From positions 116,997,900 through 117,061,899 of the forward strand of contig OY757025.1 in assembly GCA_963580285.1 (NCBI GenBank): a stretch of DNA of 64,000 nucleotides, read 5' to 3'. Position numbers and translations under genes: made by a program. The notes under the pieces were generated by a model. That model was not told where the DNA came from and did not search any database. It was given only the letters and a program-made list of their open reading frames with translations. Below, piece after piece: positions 1 through 10,480 of the stretch; the first letter of the stretch is position 1; each line of letters opens with the position of its first letter. Origin of the DNA: Lucinisca nassula. Its lineage: Eukaryota; Mollusca; Bivalvia; Lucinida; Lucinidae.

Positions 1-169
1 AGGTCCACTTGAACAATCTTTGCAGAGGTCTACTAGACCAAGCTGTGTACCAAACATATGTACACCCCAGTAAACATCTTGCTGCTCAATATAAAGTTGG
101 GTTTACACGGGTTTTTCATTACCTCGACTTGTTAACTTGAGAGAGCAATATCTCTTTGTTTTTCTTCAG

Positions 170-238
170 GCTAATGAAGAAGGGTTTGGCAGGAGAAGTC
201 CAACAGCAGCAGAAATACAGGAACTACTTGCTCGGGGA
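170..238 (+). CDS. Host gene, internal exon 1 of 6 in window
   Basis: A 69-base exon (23 codons, phase 0 at both ends) reading ANEEGFGRRSPTAAEIQELL and three more residues. A pyrimidine-rich run ending TTTTTCTTCAG precedes it and a good donor, GTTAGT, follows. The frame is open upstream to 137, but that ATG lies in the acceptor tract and is not a plausible start, so the gene begins left of the window. The segment AEIQELLARG resembles QQIQKLLAEV at the end of exon 3, which suggests an internally repeated helical motif. The family is not recognised. It is called an exon because its splice signals and frame agree with five downstream segments. Confidence 0.55.
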
Positions 239-254
239 GTTAGTATCATTATTT

Positions 255-616
255 ACGGGAAGTTGTTAAGCTTGACTTCACATATTTTCTGCCATTATTG
301 TTATTTTAAAAGGAAAGACCCTTTGGAAAAGGGGTCTTCTCTTAACTCTTATCCTGCTGTTCACGACAACCCCTATCTTTAGTGTAGATCCAGATCAGAT
401 GATCAGGATCTACACTGTTTGACATTCACTTTATGGTTTGTAGGAATAAATTACATCAAGTAATCTGATTGGTTCAAAGTCAGAAATGGGTGTGGCTAAA
501 CTGAATATTCAGCAGTGTGCGTTAAGGGAAGTTGTTAGACTTGACGTCACATATTTTCTGCCATTTTTGTTATTTCGAAAGGAAATACCCTTTGAAAAAG
601 GGGTCTTCTCTTAACA
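255..616. repeat. About 88-bp direct repeat flanking MITE A1
   Basis: The segment 255-341 (GGGAAGTTGTTA through GGGGTCTTCTC) recurs at 527-613 with a few changes, on either side of MITE A1 (342-525). The two copies were probably in tandem before A1 inserted, or are the ends of a larger unit. Confidence 0.6.
342..525 (+). mobile_element. MITE A1 (TTAACCC family)
   Basis: It starts TTAACTCTTATCCTGCTG and ends CAGTGTGCGTTAA. It contains a degenerate form of the family hairpin around TAGATCCAGATCAGATGATC. Full-length relatives: A2, A4, A6 and A8. Confidence 0.7.
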
Positions 617-680
617 GAAAAAATTTTCTCCTGAGATGCAGATTATTTTTCCGTTATCCCCTTTTTACCTATTTTCAAAA

Positions 681-1076
681 CAGGCCTATACAAATACATT
701 GTCAATTTTATGGCCGAAAATACGAACATTTTGAGATGAAAAATTGTGATATTTTTCTTATTTCTGTTCAAATTATAGATTGCAGGTACTCGTTAGAACC
801 GCCTCATCAAGGCGATTCTAAAGAGTACCCACAATCTATAATCTTCTGAATATTCAGTTTAGCCACACCCATTTCTGACTTTGCACTTCCAATACTGGAA
901 GGGGGCCGCTTATGTGGACGTTGCCCCTGTACCTGCATGTTAATAAAAAATCCGTTGATGATGATATATTTTAAAGCAGAAATAAGAAAAATAAGGTTAT
1001 CCCTGTAAACCCCAGTTTTACTCTATAAAGATGGGGTTCAAGGGGGTCAGATTTATATAGGCGTGTTTTCATGATG
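681..1076 (+). mobile_element. C-family element C1, interrupted
   Basis: The left half (681-843) carries the hairpin around GTACTCGTTAGAACCGCC. The right half (966-1076) ends ATAGGCGTGTTTTCATGATG. An A-family end fragment (844-881) and a LINE 3' fragment lie between the halves. Confidence 0.65.
882..968 (+). pseudogene. LINE 3' end fragment
   Basis: The stretch around GGACGTTGCCCCTGTACCTG matches, in reverse complement, the region 39418-39470 at the end of the LINE fossil. It ends in a similar TGATGATGATA run. It interrupts C-family copy C1, so it is either a severely 5'-truncated insertion or part of a composite. Confidence 0.5.
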
Positions 1077-1344
1077 TATGTTAATACCCTGGCCAGTAGT
1101 GCAGGCCCAGATCAGAATCAGCAAAATGTGGCATCGGATTAGAGTCTCTACTGTTTGCCAACAGGATTATCAGTCAAAAATAGAACAAAAACCAAGAAAA
1201 TCAGTCTGCCACCCCTGTAATGTCAAATGGACCTGTCTAAACATATGGAAATGGATCACTCAGGTGACATGAGATGCCAAGTGTTCTGCAACAATAGGTC
1301 AGGTGATTTTTATCTGGGAACTCACAATTTTTGCCCACCACTGA

Positions 1345-1553
1345 TTAACCCATTTCTTGCTGAATATTCATTTAAGTCACTCCCACTTCTGTCTATCAAC
1401 CAATCAAATTACTTGATGTAATTTATTGCTACAAATTCATAAACTGAATGCCAAACAGTGTAGATCCTGATCAGATGGCTTTGAAGCCATCTGATCTGGA
1501 TCTACACTGTTTCCAAAGATAGGGGTTGTCGTGAACAGCATGATAAGAGTTAA
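1345..1553 (-). mobile_element. MITE A2
   Basis: Full-length, about 209 bp: TTAACCCATTTCTTGCTG at the left and ATGATAAGAGTTAA at the right. The internal long hairpin (about 1456-1512) reads ACAGTGTAGATCCTGATCAG and its complement. Confidence 0.75.
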
Positions 1554-1716
1554 TGATTGGCTCAATTTAAGTGAAAGAGCTGTAATACCAATCTCAAAAA
1601 GTAAGTCTAAAGCTACTGGGCGTATGTAACTTTTTTGCATATTTAATCCACTAGGCTATTACCGAATTTAGTACATGACATCACATTCGCAGACGCAATG
1701 TCATAAGACAGTGTAA

Positions 1717-2036
1717 GTTTGTTTGTTTGATTTTTGTTTGATTTGAGGTTTAACGTCCCCCATCAACACTGTAAAGGTCATTTTGGAGAGGTTGCTTCCA
1801 ATTTTGTGAGACTTTTACCCGACATTGAGATGAAATGACATCTCAAGCCCTGTCGCCCAATGAAACCAATAGGGTTTATAAGCATGGCCGGTCCGACTCG
1901 TACGCACCGCTTTGCCTGGGCTGGCTTAGATTCTCTAAGCGGTTTTCTAGTACTCGTGTGCAGGTAGGATTCAGCTGTGCGTGGAAGCATCATGCAGCCC
2001 ATATATTTCTTCAAGCCCCGATGGGCATGGGCTGTA
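1717..2036 (-). mobile_element. SINE E1
   Basis: E-family SINE on the - strand: CAAAC-type tail at the left, body around GACATCTCAAGCCCTGTCGC, head at GCCCCGATGGGC. Confidence 0.75.
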
Positions 2037-2051
2037 TACAATGCTGTGTTT

Positions 2052-2128
2052 CTTTATTTGGTTTGGAGTTTACTGGCCCTATCAACATTGTTTATGTAGT
2101 GTTGAGCCAGTCAGTTTACCTAACCATG
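2052..2128 (-). mobile_element. T-family SINE 3' fragment
   Basis: Matches the 3' tail of the T family (GAGTTTACTGGCCCTATCAA, then GAGCCAGTCAGTTTACCTA) in reverse orientation. Confidence 0.5.
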
Positions 2129-2187
2129 CTTTTTGTTGGGGTGTGGGGGGAGCAAGCTAATAAATAAGCAGATATCAGTACAGTGCA

Positions 2188-2445
2188 TGGCCCCCGCCAA
2201 TCACGGCTTGAAGAAATTGATTGCGCTGCATGATGCTTCCACACAAAGTTGAAACTGACAGCACATATTAAATACTGTTAAACAGCTTAGAAGTCCAAAG
2301 GCTACCTAGGCAAAGTAGTATGAGCCAGACTGTCCAGGCATATAAACCCCATTTGTTTCATTTGGCAGCAGGGATTGAGATGTCATTTTATCTCAGTGTC
2401 GGGTAAAAATCCCACAAATTTGGAAGTGGTGTCTCCAAAATCATG
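2188..2445 (+). mobile_element. SINE E2 (3' truncated)
   Basis: The head GGCCCCCGCCAATCACGGC and body are followed to GGTGTCTCCAAAATCATG; the tail is missing. Confidence 0.7.
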
Positions 2446-2526
2446 TTGTTAAGAAGTCTGTGAAATGAATACCCCTCTAAACCCCACTTTATATAGAGAA
2501 AACTGGGGTTAATGGGTATACATTAT

Positions 2527-3168
2527 TAGGGCCCCGCACTGAAAGTGTGGGTGCCCTATAGTAATCATTCTGTCCGTCCGTCTGTCTGTCTGTCCGTCTG
2601 TCCGTCCACAAATTTTTTTATCCTCCATAACTTTCTTATTCCTGGATGGATTTAAATATTACTTGGCAGAAATGTTAACCATAATGTGATGGAGTGTTGC
2701 GCGCAAGACTCAGGTCCGTACCTCAAAGGTCAAGGTCATACTTAGAGGTTAAAGGTCAAAAAAGGGTCTTTCCTGTGTCCAATTAATAACTTTGTTATTA
2801 TTCCTGGATGGATTTAAATATTACTTGGCAGAAATGTTAACCATAATGTGACGAAGTGTCACACGCAAGACCCACAGCCGTACCTCAAAGGTCAAGGTCA
2901 TACTTAGAGATAAAAGGTCAAAAAAGCGTCTTTTTCATTGTGTCCAATCTATAACTTTCTTATACCTGGATGGATTTAAATATTACTTAGCAGAAATATT
3001 AACCATAATGTGACAGTGTGTCACGCGCAAGACCCAGGTCCGTACCTCAAAGGTCAAGGTCATACTTAGAGGTGAAAGGAAAAAAAAACGTCTTTTTTAA
3101 CATCAACATTTTCCTACTCCTCTGAAAGCGCTGCCGGGGCCCTAGTCAGTTTCACTGACAGCTCTACT
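2527..3168 (+). mobile_element. R1: hairpin-head tandem element
   Basis: Head hairpin at 2529-2557 (GGGCCCCGCAC / GTGTGGGTGCCC), then a GTCC/GTCT tract (2571-2606), then three units of about 163 bp starting near 2625, 2786 and 2950. The tail hairpin GTCAGTTTCACTGAC is followed by AGCTCTACTTTTGTT. It encodes nothing. Confidence 0.65.
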
Positions 3169-3246
3169 TTTGTTTATTTCTGTTCTAAGACATAGGTTGT
3201 GGGTACTCGATTGAACAGTCTCAATAAGACGGATCTAACAAGCACC

Positions 3247-3525
3247 CATTACGATAACACACCCGTGCGACATAGTGCATTTTTCCCATCTCCAAAATGG
3301 CTACTTTTCTGATGAAAATCCTTGATATTTTTGTTATAAATGTTCAAAACATAGGTTGAGGGTGCTCGTTAGAACCGCCTCAGTGAGGCGGTTCTAACGA
3401 GTACCCACAACCTATATCTTGGAGCAGAAATAAGAAAAATAGTGTATACCCCCTTAAACCCCAGTTTTCTCTATATAAAGTGGGGTGTAGGGGGGTCTTC
3501 ATTTCACGGACTTGTTCACGTGATG
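3247..3525 (+). mobile_element. C-family element C2 (type 2)
   Basis: Starts CATTACGATAACACACCCGT and ends CTTGTTCACGTGATG, an imperfect inverted repeat of about 21 bp. The central hairpin (about 3351-3414) is around GTTAGAACCGCCTCAGTGAG. Confidence 0.75.
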
Positions 3526-3830
3526 CCCACAACATATGGTCGGAGTATAAATAAGAAAAATATAACAAATTTTCATCAGAAAAGGAGCTGTTTTGGAGAA
3601 ATGAAAGATTGCACAATTTCACATGGGTGTGTCATTGCAATGACATCTCAAGCCCTGCCACCCAATGAAACAAATAGGGTTTATAAGCATGGACATGCCA
3701 CCGCTTTACCTGGGCAGGCTTAGATCCTCTAAGTGATTTACCAGTACTCGTGTGCGGTTAGTTTTCAGCTCTGCGTGGAAGCATCATGCAGCCCATATAT
3801 TTCTTTAAGCCCCAATGGGCTGGGGCCTTA
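3526..3830. mobile_element. C half-copy followed by SINE E3 (-)
   Basis: 3526-3640 repeats the right half of type-2 C elements. From 3640 to about 3830 there is a - strand E SINE (GACATCTCAAGCCCTGCCAC to CCCAATGGGCTGGGGCC) that lacks its tail. Confidence 0.65.
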
Positions 3831-3890
3831 TTGGAGATGTGACAAAATACACCGTGTTGTATGGGTGTGAAATGGTGATTTATATGAATT

Positions 3891-4255
3891 TTATCATATG
3901 ACGTCGCGTCTGAGAGTGTAATAACGCCATGTAATATTTTCGATAATCCACTAGTGAATTAAATATTCAAATTAGGTAGATACGTCCCGTAACATTACAT
4001 GTACGACGTCCTTAACAATGTTGCATTTACTAATGGCGGAATGTTGACATTTTTGTAAACAATGGTGAATAAAATGCGTTTTAAATGACATATGATCAAT
4101 AGAATCTTGCATTCCTGCTCATGTATTATTGAATTTATTGAACTCGTTGAGAAAAAGGGATAAAATGCTCGGCAAAGCCTAGCATTTTATCCCTTTTACT
4201 CAACTAGTTTAATAAATTCAATAATACATGAACACTCATGTAAGATCCTCTATAT
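3891..4255 (-). mobile_element. B-family element B1, abutting exon 2
   Basis: Runs from TTATCATATGACGTCGCGTC to GTAAGATCCTCTATA. The central hairpin (about 4130-4225) has arms around GGGATAAAATGCTCGGC. Its right end lies 9 bases before exon 2. Confidence 0.75.
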
Positions 4256-4264
4256 CCATTACAG

Positions 4265-4477
4265 GCCTCCAGGATGATTCAGGAAGAAGAAACCAAACAG
4301 AACCAGGGGCATGTACCCACAGTAAAACCTTTATCTTTAATCTCTCGCGTACCTGAAGAAGGTGCCCTGTGGCAGATGGGAAGAGACTTGGGGACAGATC
4401 CTAATCCTTTGATGTCTGAAGACTTCAGAGGAGCCAGACAAAGAATGGGAATGGACAGGGATGTGAATTATCCTCAG
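4265..4477 (+). CDS. Host gene, internal exon 2
   Basis: 213 bases, 71 codons, phase 0 to phase 0. The acceptor is CCATTACAG and the donor is CAG|GTGACG. It reads ASRMIQEEETKQNQG onward and ends DRDVNYPQ. The content is hydrophilic and rich in Glu, Gln, Arg and Met, with no membrane segment or catalytic motif visible. The phrase ALWQMGRDLG is echoed by SLWQDGNRGGF in exon 3. The acceptor lies only 9 bases after the end of a B-family element, so its pyrimidine tract comes partly from transposon sequence. The function is unknown. A low-complexity RNA- or protein-binding scaffold would fit the composition, but that is inference. Confidence 0.7.
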
Positions 4478-4720
4478 GTGACGTTTTTTATCCCGTAACT
4501 GAAAACTTTTTAGCTCTTGATGCAAAACTTTTGACATGCTGTGGCCAGACTTAGTCCGATTAGGGCAAAGCTACTATAATTATTATTGCTGTAATAATTC
4601 TAAGTATTGGGTCAAATAGATCACAGCAAACAGTGAAGACCCAGGTAAAACTGCTCCTGTACCCATGCCATCAACCAGACAGAATGTCATATGTTCTGGA
4701 AACATAAAGTATTCATTTTT

Positions 4721-6531
4721 AGCTCGTCTGTTTTTTGAAAAAAAACTTTCGAGCTATTGTCATCACTCCGGCGTCTGCGTTGTCGTCGTCCTGCGTCGTC
4801 TTGCGTCGTCGTTCCAAAAAAACTTAACCTTGGCTATAACTTAAAAAGTATTAGACGTAGCCTCATGAAACTTCATGCACACACTCATCATCACAAGAGC
4901 TACATTTTGACCAAGGACTATAACAACATTGTTGATTTTGGCTGAATTATCTCCCCTTTTCCAATTTTTTTCTGAAACACATTTTTTGCTCTCATTTTAA
5001 TACTATTCACAACAGAGCCTTCAAACTTCACATGAATGTTCCTTGGGACAAGACCTTTTCAGTGATACCACACTTTTTGATCTGTGACCTTGACCTTTGA
5101 ACTTTGACCTATTTTTCGAAAATTTAACCGAAAACCTTAACCTTGACCATATTTCCAAAAGTATTTGGCCTACCTTCATGAAACTTCATACACATACTCA
5201 CCATCACAAGAGCTACATTCCCTACAAGTTTTATAACTCCATCTTGCAATTTGATTGAATTATCTCCCCTTTTCTCTCCGTTTTTAGCTCGTCTGTTTTT
5301 TGAAAAAAAACTTTCGAGCTATTGTCATCACTCCGGCGTCTGCGTAGTCGTCCTGCGTCGTCCTTCGTCGTCCTGCGTCGTCCTGCGTCGTTCCAAAAAA
5401 ACTTAACCTTGGCTATAACTTAAAAAGTATTAGACCTAGCCTCATGAAACTTCATACACACACTCATCATCACAAGAGCTACATTTTGACCAAGGACCAT
5501 AACAACATTGTTGATTTTGGCTGAATTATCTCCCCTTTTCCATTTTTTTTCTGAAACACATTTTTTGCTCTCATTTTAATACTATTCACAACAGAGCCTT
5601 CAAACTTCACATGAATGTTCCTTGGGACAAGACCTTTTCAGTGATACCACACTTTTTGATCTGTGACCTTGACCTTTGAACTTTGACCTATTTTTCGAAA
5701 ATTTAACCGAAAACCTTAACCTAGACCATATTTCCAAAAGTATTTGGCCTACCTTCATGAAACTTCATACACATACTCACCATCCCAAGAGCTACATTCC
5801 CTACAAGTTTTATAACTCCATCTTGCAATTTGATTGAATTATCTCCCCTTTTCTCTCCGTTTTTTTTAAATTGTTTTTGTCTCTTATTTCAATACTATTC
5901 ACAACAGAGCCTTCCAACTTCACATGAATGTTCCTTGGGACAAGACCTTTTCAGTCATACCACGCTTTTTGACCTGTGACCTTGACCTTTGAACTTTGAC
6001 CTATTTTTCGAAAATTTAACCGAAAACCTTAACCTTGACCATATTTCCAAAAGTATTTGGCCTACCTTCATGAAACTTCATACACATACTCACCATCACA
6101 AGAGCTACATTCCCTACAAGTTTTATAACTCCATCTTGCAATTTGATTGAATTATCTCCCCTTTTCTCTCCGTTTTTTTTAAATTGTTTTTGTCTCTTAT
6201 TTCAATACTATTCACAACAGAGCCTTCCAACTTCACATGAATGTTCCTTGGGACAAGACCTTTTCAGTCATACCACGCTTTTTGACCTGTGACCTTGACC
6301 TTTGAACTTTGACCTATTTTTCGAAAAATTAACCAAAAAACTTAACCTTGACCATATTTCCAAAAGTATTTGGCCTACCTTCATGAAACTTCATACACAT
6401 ACTCACCATCACAAGAGCTACATTCCCTACAAGTTTTATAACTCCATCTTGCAATTTGATTTGACTTAGGACTTTTGTTTTCTAAAAGAAACTGCAGACG
6501 AGCGTTGGCACCCGCTTGCGGTGCTCTTGTT
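4721..6531 (+). mobile_element. R2: hairpin-head tandem element with duplicated head
   Basis: The head TTTTTAGCTCGTCTGTTTTT with a CGTCGTC-rich tract occurs twice (4721 and 5286, period about 565). Units of about 310-315 bp follow, containing GACCTTGACCTTTGAACTTT. The 3' end is hairpin GGCACCCGC-TT-GCGGTGC (6507-6524) plus TCTTGTT (6525-6531). Confidence 0.7.
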
Positions 6532-6684
6532 ATTCTTTCGCCTGCTTTAAGCGTGGCAAGCGTGGCGCAATATAGGAGTTCGAATTTCCGTCTGTTCATC
6601 CAATAGTCTGTATGTTTGTCAAGCCGTCAACATTTGCAACTGCCCTAGCGTTCACCCTAAAGTTCAAGTCCATTTCTTAAGAGC

Positions 6685-6928
6685 AGGGGCCGGTTGTTCG
6701 AAACATCGTTAGCTTAACGAGCTCGTTAGTGGTCTTATTGTTAACTCTTCTAGCAAGTATATCGTAAATTTTGGTATTTTTGCTGAAAAAAATGTGAGCA
6801 GCTTTTGCATCCGCAAAAGCTGCTCACATTTTTTTCAGCAAAAATTTCAGCATATTTGCCATATTTAATGATCAAAGATTTAACGATACGTTAACTAACG
6901 ACGTCGTTAGTTTTGAACAACTGGCCCC
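6685..6928. mobile_element. Inverted-repeat element F1 nested in R3
   Basis: Ends are GGGGCCGGTTGTTCGAAACA and GAACAACTGGCCCC. The central hairpin is GTGAGCAGCTTTTGC / GCAAAAGCTGCTCAC. The 5-bp AGAGC is repeated at 6680-6684 and 6929-6933. R3 sequence continues across the insertion. Confidence 0.75.
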
Positions 6929-7426
6929 AGAGCTATAAGAGCTTTATTAAGAATACTTCATATACACTTGCATCTAGGGATGACAATTTAAATGCAAGCA
7001 TCCATAAATAATTTGACCTTGACCTACATTTCATGGTTCACTGACTTTGTTATTAATTGTGATAACCTGTATGTTCACCCTAATGATCACGTCTCTTTCT
7101 CAAGAACTATTAGACCTTCATTAATGCTACTTCATACAGACTTGCATCTAGGAATGACAATTCAAATGGAAGCAACCATATTTGACCTTGACCTACATTT
7201 CAGGGTTCACTGACTGAATTATTGCAACCTTCCTAGTGTTCACCCTAATGTTCAAGTACTATTAGACCTTCATTATTGATACTTGGTACAAAGTTGTATC
7301 TAGGTATGACAAGTTTAATACAACCATCCATGTTTGACCTTGATCTGTATTTCATGGTTCATTGACTTTGCACCTCCACCCTCCCCCCCCCCACACACAC
7401 ATACTCACACACACACATACACACAC

Positions 7427-7738
7427 ATGCCCTGCCTTGGTAGCTAAGTCAGATGCACGTCTGACTGGTGATCAGGAGGACGTGGGTTCGATTCCTGCCG
7501 GGGTCGGCAGCATTCTTCCGTGGAGATTGATCATGAAATCTATTCTATGGTCATTCTCTCCCTTCCGCTGATTCAGGAAGGGCAGTTGTCATTTTCCGGT
7601 GGAAGAATGTGCACTGTACTGGTTAACCGTTTACGTATAAGCCTACCCAGGAAAGTGTAGATAAGTAAACTGACACGCTCAAAAATGACCTAAAATAGTG
7701 TTGACTGGGTCGTTAAACTTCAATACAAACAAACAAAC
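7427..7738 (+). mobile_element. SINE T1 (tRNA-derived)
   Basis: The head has an A-box-like TAGCTAAGTCAGATGCA and B box GGGTTCGATTCC. The body holds TAAGCCTACCCAGGAAAGTG, and the tail is GTCGTTAAACTTCAATAC plus (CAAA)n. The tRNA part is degenerate and is not a functional tRNA gene. It sits in a CA-rich tract that hides any target duplication. Confidence 0.75.
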
Positions 7739-7794
7739 ACACATACACAGGTGCTACATAGCCTTCGGCAGAGTTCTTGTTACTTATAAGTTCT

Positions 7795-8085
7795 CGGCCC
7801 ATCGGGGCTTGAAGAAATAGATTAGCTGCATGATGCTTCCATGCAGAACTGAAACCGACCCGCACACGAGTACTGGTAAACTGCTTAGAGGATCTAAGCC
7901 TGCCCAGGCAAAGCGATGCAAGTTGGCCCGTCCATGCTTATAAACCCCATTGGTTTTATTGGGCGGTAGGGCTTGAGATGTCATTTCATCTCATTGTCGG
8001 GTAAAAGTCCCACAAAATTGGAAGCGACGTCTCCAAAATGACCTTTAGAGTGTTGACGGGGACGTTAAACCTCAAATCAAACAAA
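7795..8085 (+). mobile_element. SINE E4 with 13-bp target duplication
   Basis: Full-length, from GGCCCATCGGGGCTTG to GTTAAACCTCAAATCAAAC. It is flanked by ACTTATAAGTTCT at 7782-7794 and 8086-8098, as expected for LINE-driven insertion. Confidence 0.85.
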
Positions 8086-8231
8086 ACTTATAAGTTCTAC
8101 GAATATGACAAACAAATGAGAGCCACATAAATGATCAGAATCAGGGACTGGTCTTATCACCCTTTGCGTCCTTTAATAACCTTGTTTTCAGAATTGGCAA
8201 CATAGCAAAATGTATCAAGCAGAAATGTACC

Positions 8232-8660
8232 TATATAGAGAATCTTACATGAGTGCTCATGTATTATTGAATTTATTAAACTAGCTGAGGAAATGGGATA
8301 AAATGCTAGGCTATACATGAGCACATTATTGAATTTATTAAACAAGTTGAGGAAAAGGGATAAAATGTGAGGCTTTGCCTAGCATTTTATCCCATTTCCT
8401 CAGCTAGTTTAATAAATTCAATAATACATGAGCACGAATGCAAGATTCTATTTATCATATGACATTTAAAACGCATTTTATTCACGATTGTTTACAAAAA
8501 TGCCAATAATCTGCCATTAGTAAATGCGACGTCGTTAAGGAAGTCGTACATGTAACGTTACGGGACGTATCTGGCTAATTTGCATATTTAATCCACTAGT
8601 GGATTATCAAAGATATTACATGGCATTATTACACTCTCAGACCCGACCTCATATGATAAA
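8232..8660 (+). mobile_element. B-family element B2
   Basis: TATATAGAGAATCTTACATG at the left, CCTCATATGATAAA at the right. The left arm of the hairpin is partly duplicated (8258-8345), making this copy longer than the others. Confidence 0.75.
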
Positions 8661-8932
8661 AAAAATAAATATTTTGCTGTTATACGCTGAGTACTACGAG
8701 ACCATATTCTGGCATGGTTGGATCCCAGCCTAAAATGTTTCTGTACCAGCCATCCTGAATCCTTTGGTTAGAATTTTGTTTAGGTTATGATCTATCTAAA
8801 TTGCTTAAATGGTTGTTTTACTAAATTCCGGAGCTGAAAATAGATTCAAATTGTTTTAATTTGTAAGGGAAATGGGTACACTTTCAGGGGAGGAAACTCT
8901 TACAAAAATATTTGTCTCCCATGTCAAAAAGG

Positions 8933-9005
8933 GGTCAACTCTTAAAAGGAAAAAATTTGCTCCTAAGGAGCAAATTCTTTTTCTTTGAGAGTAGACCCCT
9001 TTTTC
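8933..9005. repeat. Inverted repeat (hairpin)
   Basis: AAAAAGGGGTCAACTCTTAA pairs with GAGTAGACCCCTTTTT across a centre of TGCTCCTAAGGAGCA. The surrounding 8661-9140 has no coding signal. Parts resemble the 255-616 repeat (CCCTTTGAAAAATGGCAG). Confidence 0.6.
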
Positions 9006-9140
9006 AGCGGGACTGAGCCTATAGAAACCCGAACAGGAAGTCCCAAAACGTGTCTCCCTTTGAAAAATGGCAGAAAAATGCGCAGGGCTTGAGATGTTAT
9101 TGCACGACCCGCAGAAAAAGCGACCGACTGAAGCCTGTTG

Positions 9141-9479
9141 ATTTTCTAAGAGTGCCCTAAAATCACCGTGTCATTCTGTCAGTTTGTCAGTCTGTCTGTC
9201 TGTCCGTAACCCGTTTGTGAAAATTGGTGGTAGTGACTTAACCGCTTGGAATATTTAAACAATTTTTGGCATACTGATAGATATCAATGAGATCTAACCA
9301 ATGAACTTGCGAAATATTACATTCCATTTAGTATAGCCTCGCCCAGGGGAAAAATGTGAAAAATTTCGAACTGCTTCTCCTCGGAAACCGTTGGGCCGAT
9401 TGAAGTCAAATTTCATATGGAGCCTCTGTGGGATGGGGGAAACCAAAATTTGCTCATGGGGTCCAGGTCACTTGGACAA
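9141..9479 (+). mobile_element. R4: fragment of an R-type element
   Basis: A decayed head with GTCAGTCTGTCTGTCTGTCC is followed by one unit containing AACCGTTGGGCCGATTGAAG. No 3' terminus: it is cut by C3. Confidence 0.45.
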
Positions 9480-9483
9480 CCAT

Positions 9484-9763
9484 ACATTACGATAACACAC
9501 CCGTGCGATATAGTGCAATTTTTATATCTCCAAAATGGCTACTTTTCTGACGAAAATCTGTGATATTTTTCTTATTTATACTGCAAACATAGGTTGTGGG
9601 TACTCGTTAGAACCGCCTCATTGAGGCAGTTCTAACGAGTACCCACAACCTATGTCTTGGAGCAGAAATAAGAAAAATATTGTTTACCCCCGTAAACCCC
9701 AGTTTTCTCTATATAAAGTGGGGTGTAAGGGGGTGTTCATTTCACGGACTTGTTCACGTGATG
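9484..9763 (+). mobile_element. C-family element C3 (type 2)
   Basis: CATTACGATAACACACCCGT to GACTTGTTCACGTGATG, with hairpin around GGTACTCGTTAGAACCGCC (9597-9645). Confidence 0.8.
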
Positions 9764-9867
9764 TATAAACAACCATAAGGTAATCATGCAAGTAGGTAAT
9801 CAAGTCTGTGTTTTGACCAACCCCTTAAACCCCACTTTATACAGAAAAAAGTGAGGTTTAGGGAATA

Positions 9868-10085
9868 TACATTTTCCTGAGTTTTGCTCTATAACATAGA
9901 TTGTGGGTATTAACCCTGCTAGCATTCTACATAAATCTACAGCGGGCCGTTAGCGGCCCGTCAGCTACCCTGACGGGCCGCTAACGGCCCGCTGTAGATT
10001 TATGTAGAATGCTTACTGGGTTCTTTGTGGCAGTTCTAAAGAGCACCCACAATTTATATTTGGACTAGACATTACAACAACACAC
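9868..10085. mobile_element. C-related copy carrying a perfect palindrome
   Basis: C-family flanks (ATAGATTGTGGGTA at the left; GCAGTTCTAAAGAGCACCCA at the right) surround a 93-bp palindrome at 9921-10013 that replaces the usual left hairpin arm. Confidence 0.55.
9921..10013. repeat. Perfect 44-bp inverted repeat, 5-nt loop
   Basis: The left arm 9921-9964 begins AGCATTCTACATAAATCTAC and ends GGCCCGTCAG. The loop is CTACC, and the right arm 9970-10013 is its exact complement. The GC-rich inner part (GGGCCGTTAGCGGCCCG) is itself partly palindromic. Confidence 0.95.
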
Positions 10086-10321
10086 CCATGCAACATTGTG
10101 CATTTTTTTCAAATCTCCAAAATGGCTACATTTCTGATGAAAATTTGTGATTTTTTTCTTATCTATACTCAGGCCTCATATTTTTCAGGCATATGCAGGA
10201 TTTCAGGCTTTTAGGGCTTGACTGTTTCTTGACTTTTTCTTGATTTCAGGCTTTTTAGCTTTTGATGTTTCCTCCTCTATTCTGTTTAAAATGACTATTT
10301 AACACTTACCCTCTGATTACA

Positions 10322-10427
10322 AACAGTGTAGATCCTGATCAGATGGCTTCTTCAGAAGCCATCTGATCTGGATCTACACTGTTTGCAAAGGTAATTGTTG
10401 TCATGTACAGCAGGATGAGGGTTAAGG
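10322..10427 (+). mobile_element. A-family hairpin fragment A3
   Basis: AAACAGTGTAGATCCTGATC and its complement around GGCTTCTTCAGAAGCC, followed by the A-type end CAGCAGGATGAGGGTTAA. The left end is missing. Confidence 0.65.
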
Positions 10428-10480
10428 CTACAAAATCAGGTCTTTCAGGCTTTGAAAAGCTTGGTCAGTATGAGGCCTGT

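Larger units (their letters stand above)
6590..7781 (+). mobile_element. R3: tandem element, interrupted twice
   Basis: Diverged units of about 150-175 bp contain CTTGCATCTAGGGATGAC and TTTGACCTTGACCTACATTT. It is interrupted by element F1 and by SINE T1, the latter in a CA-rich tract at 7391-7426. The end is GAGTTCTTGTT (7771-7781). Reverse-oriented relatives lie at 63300-63600. Confidence 0.55.

Noticed and set aside
137..169. ATG at 137 as the start of the host gene
   Set aside because: It lies in a T-rich acceptor tract ending in CAG, and no upstream promoter or UTR signal is visible.
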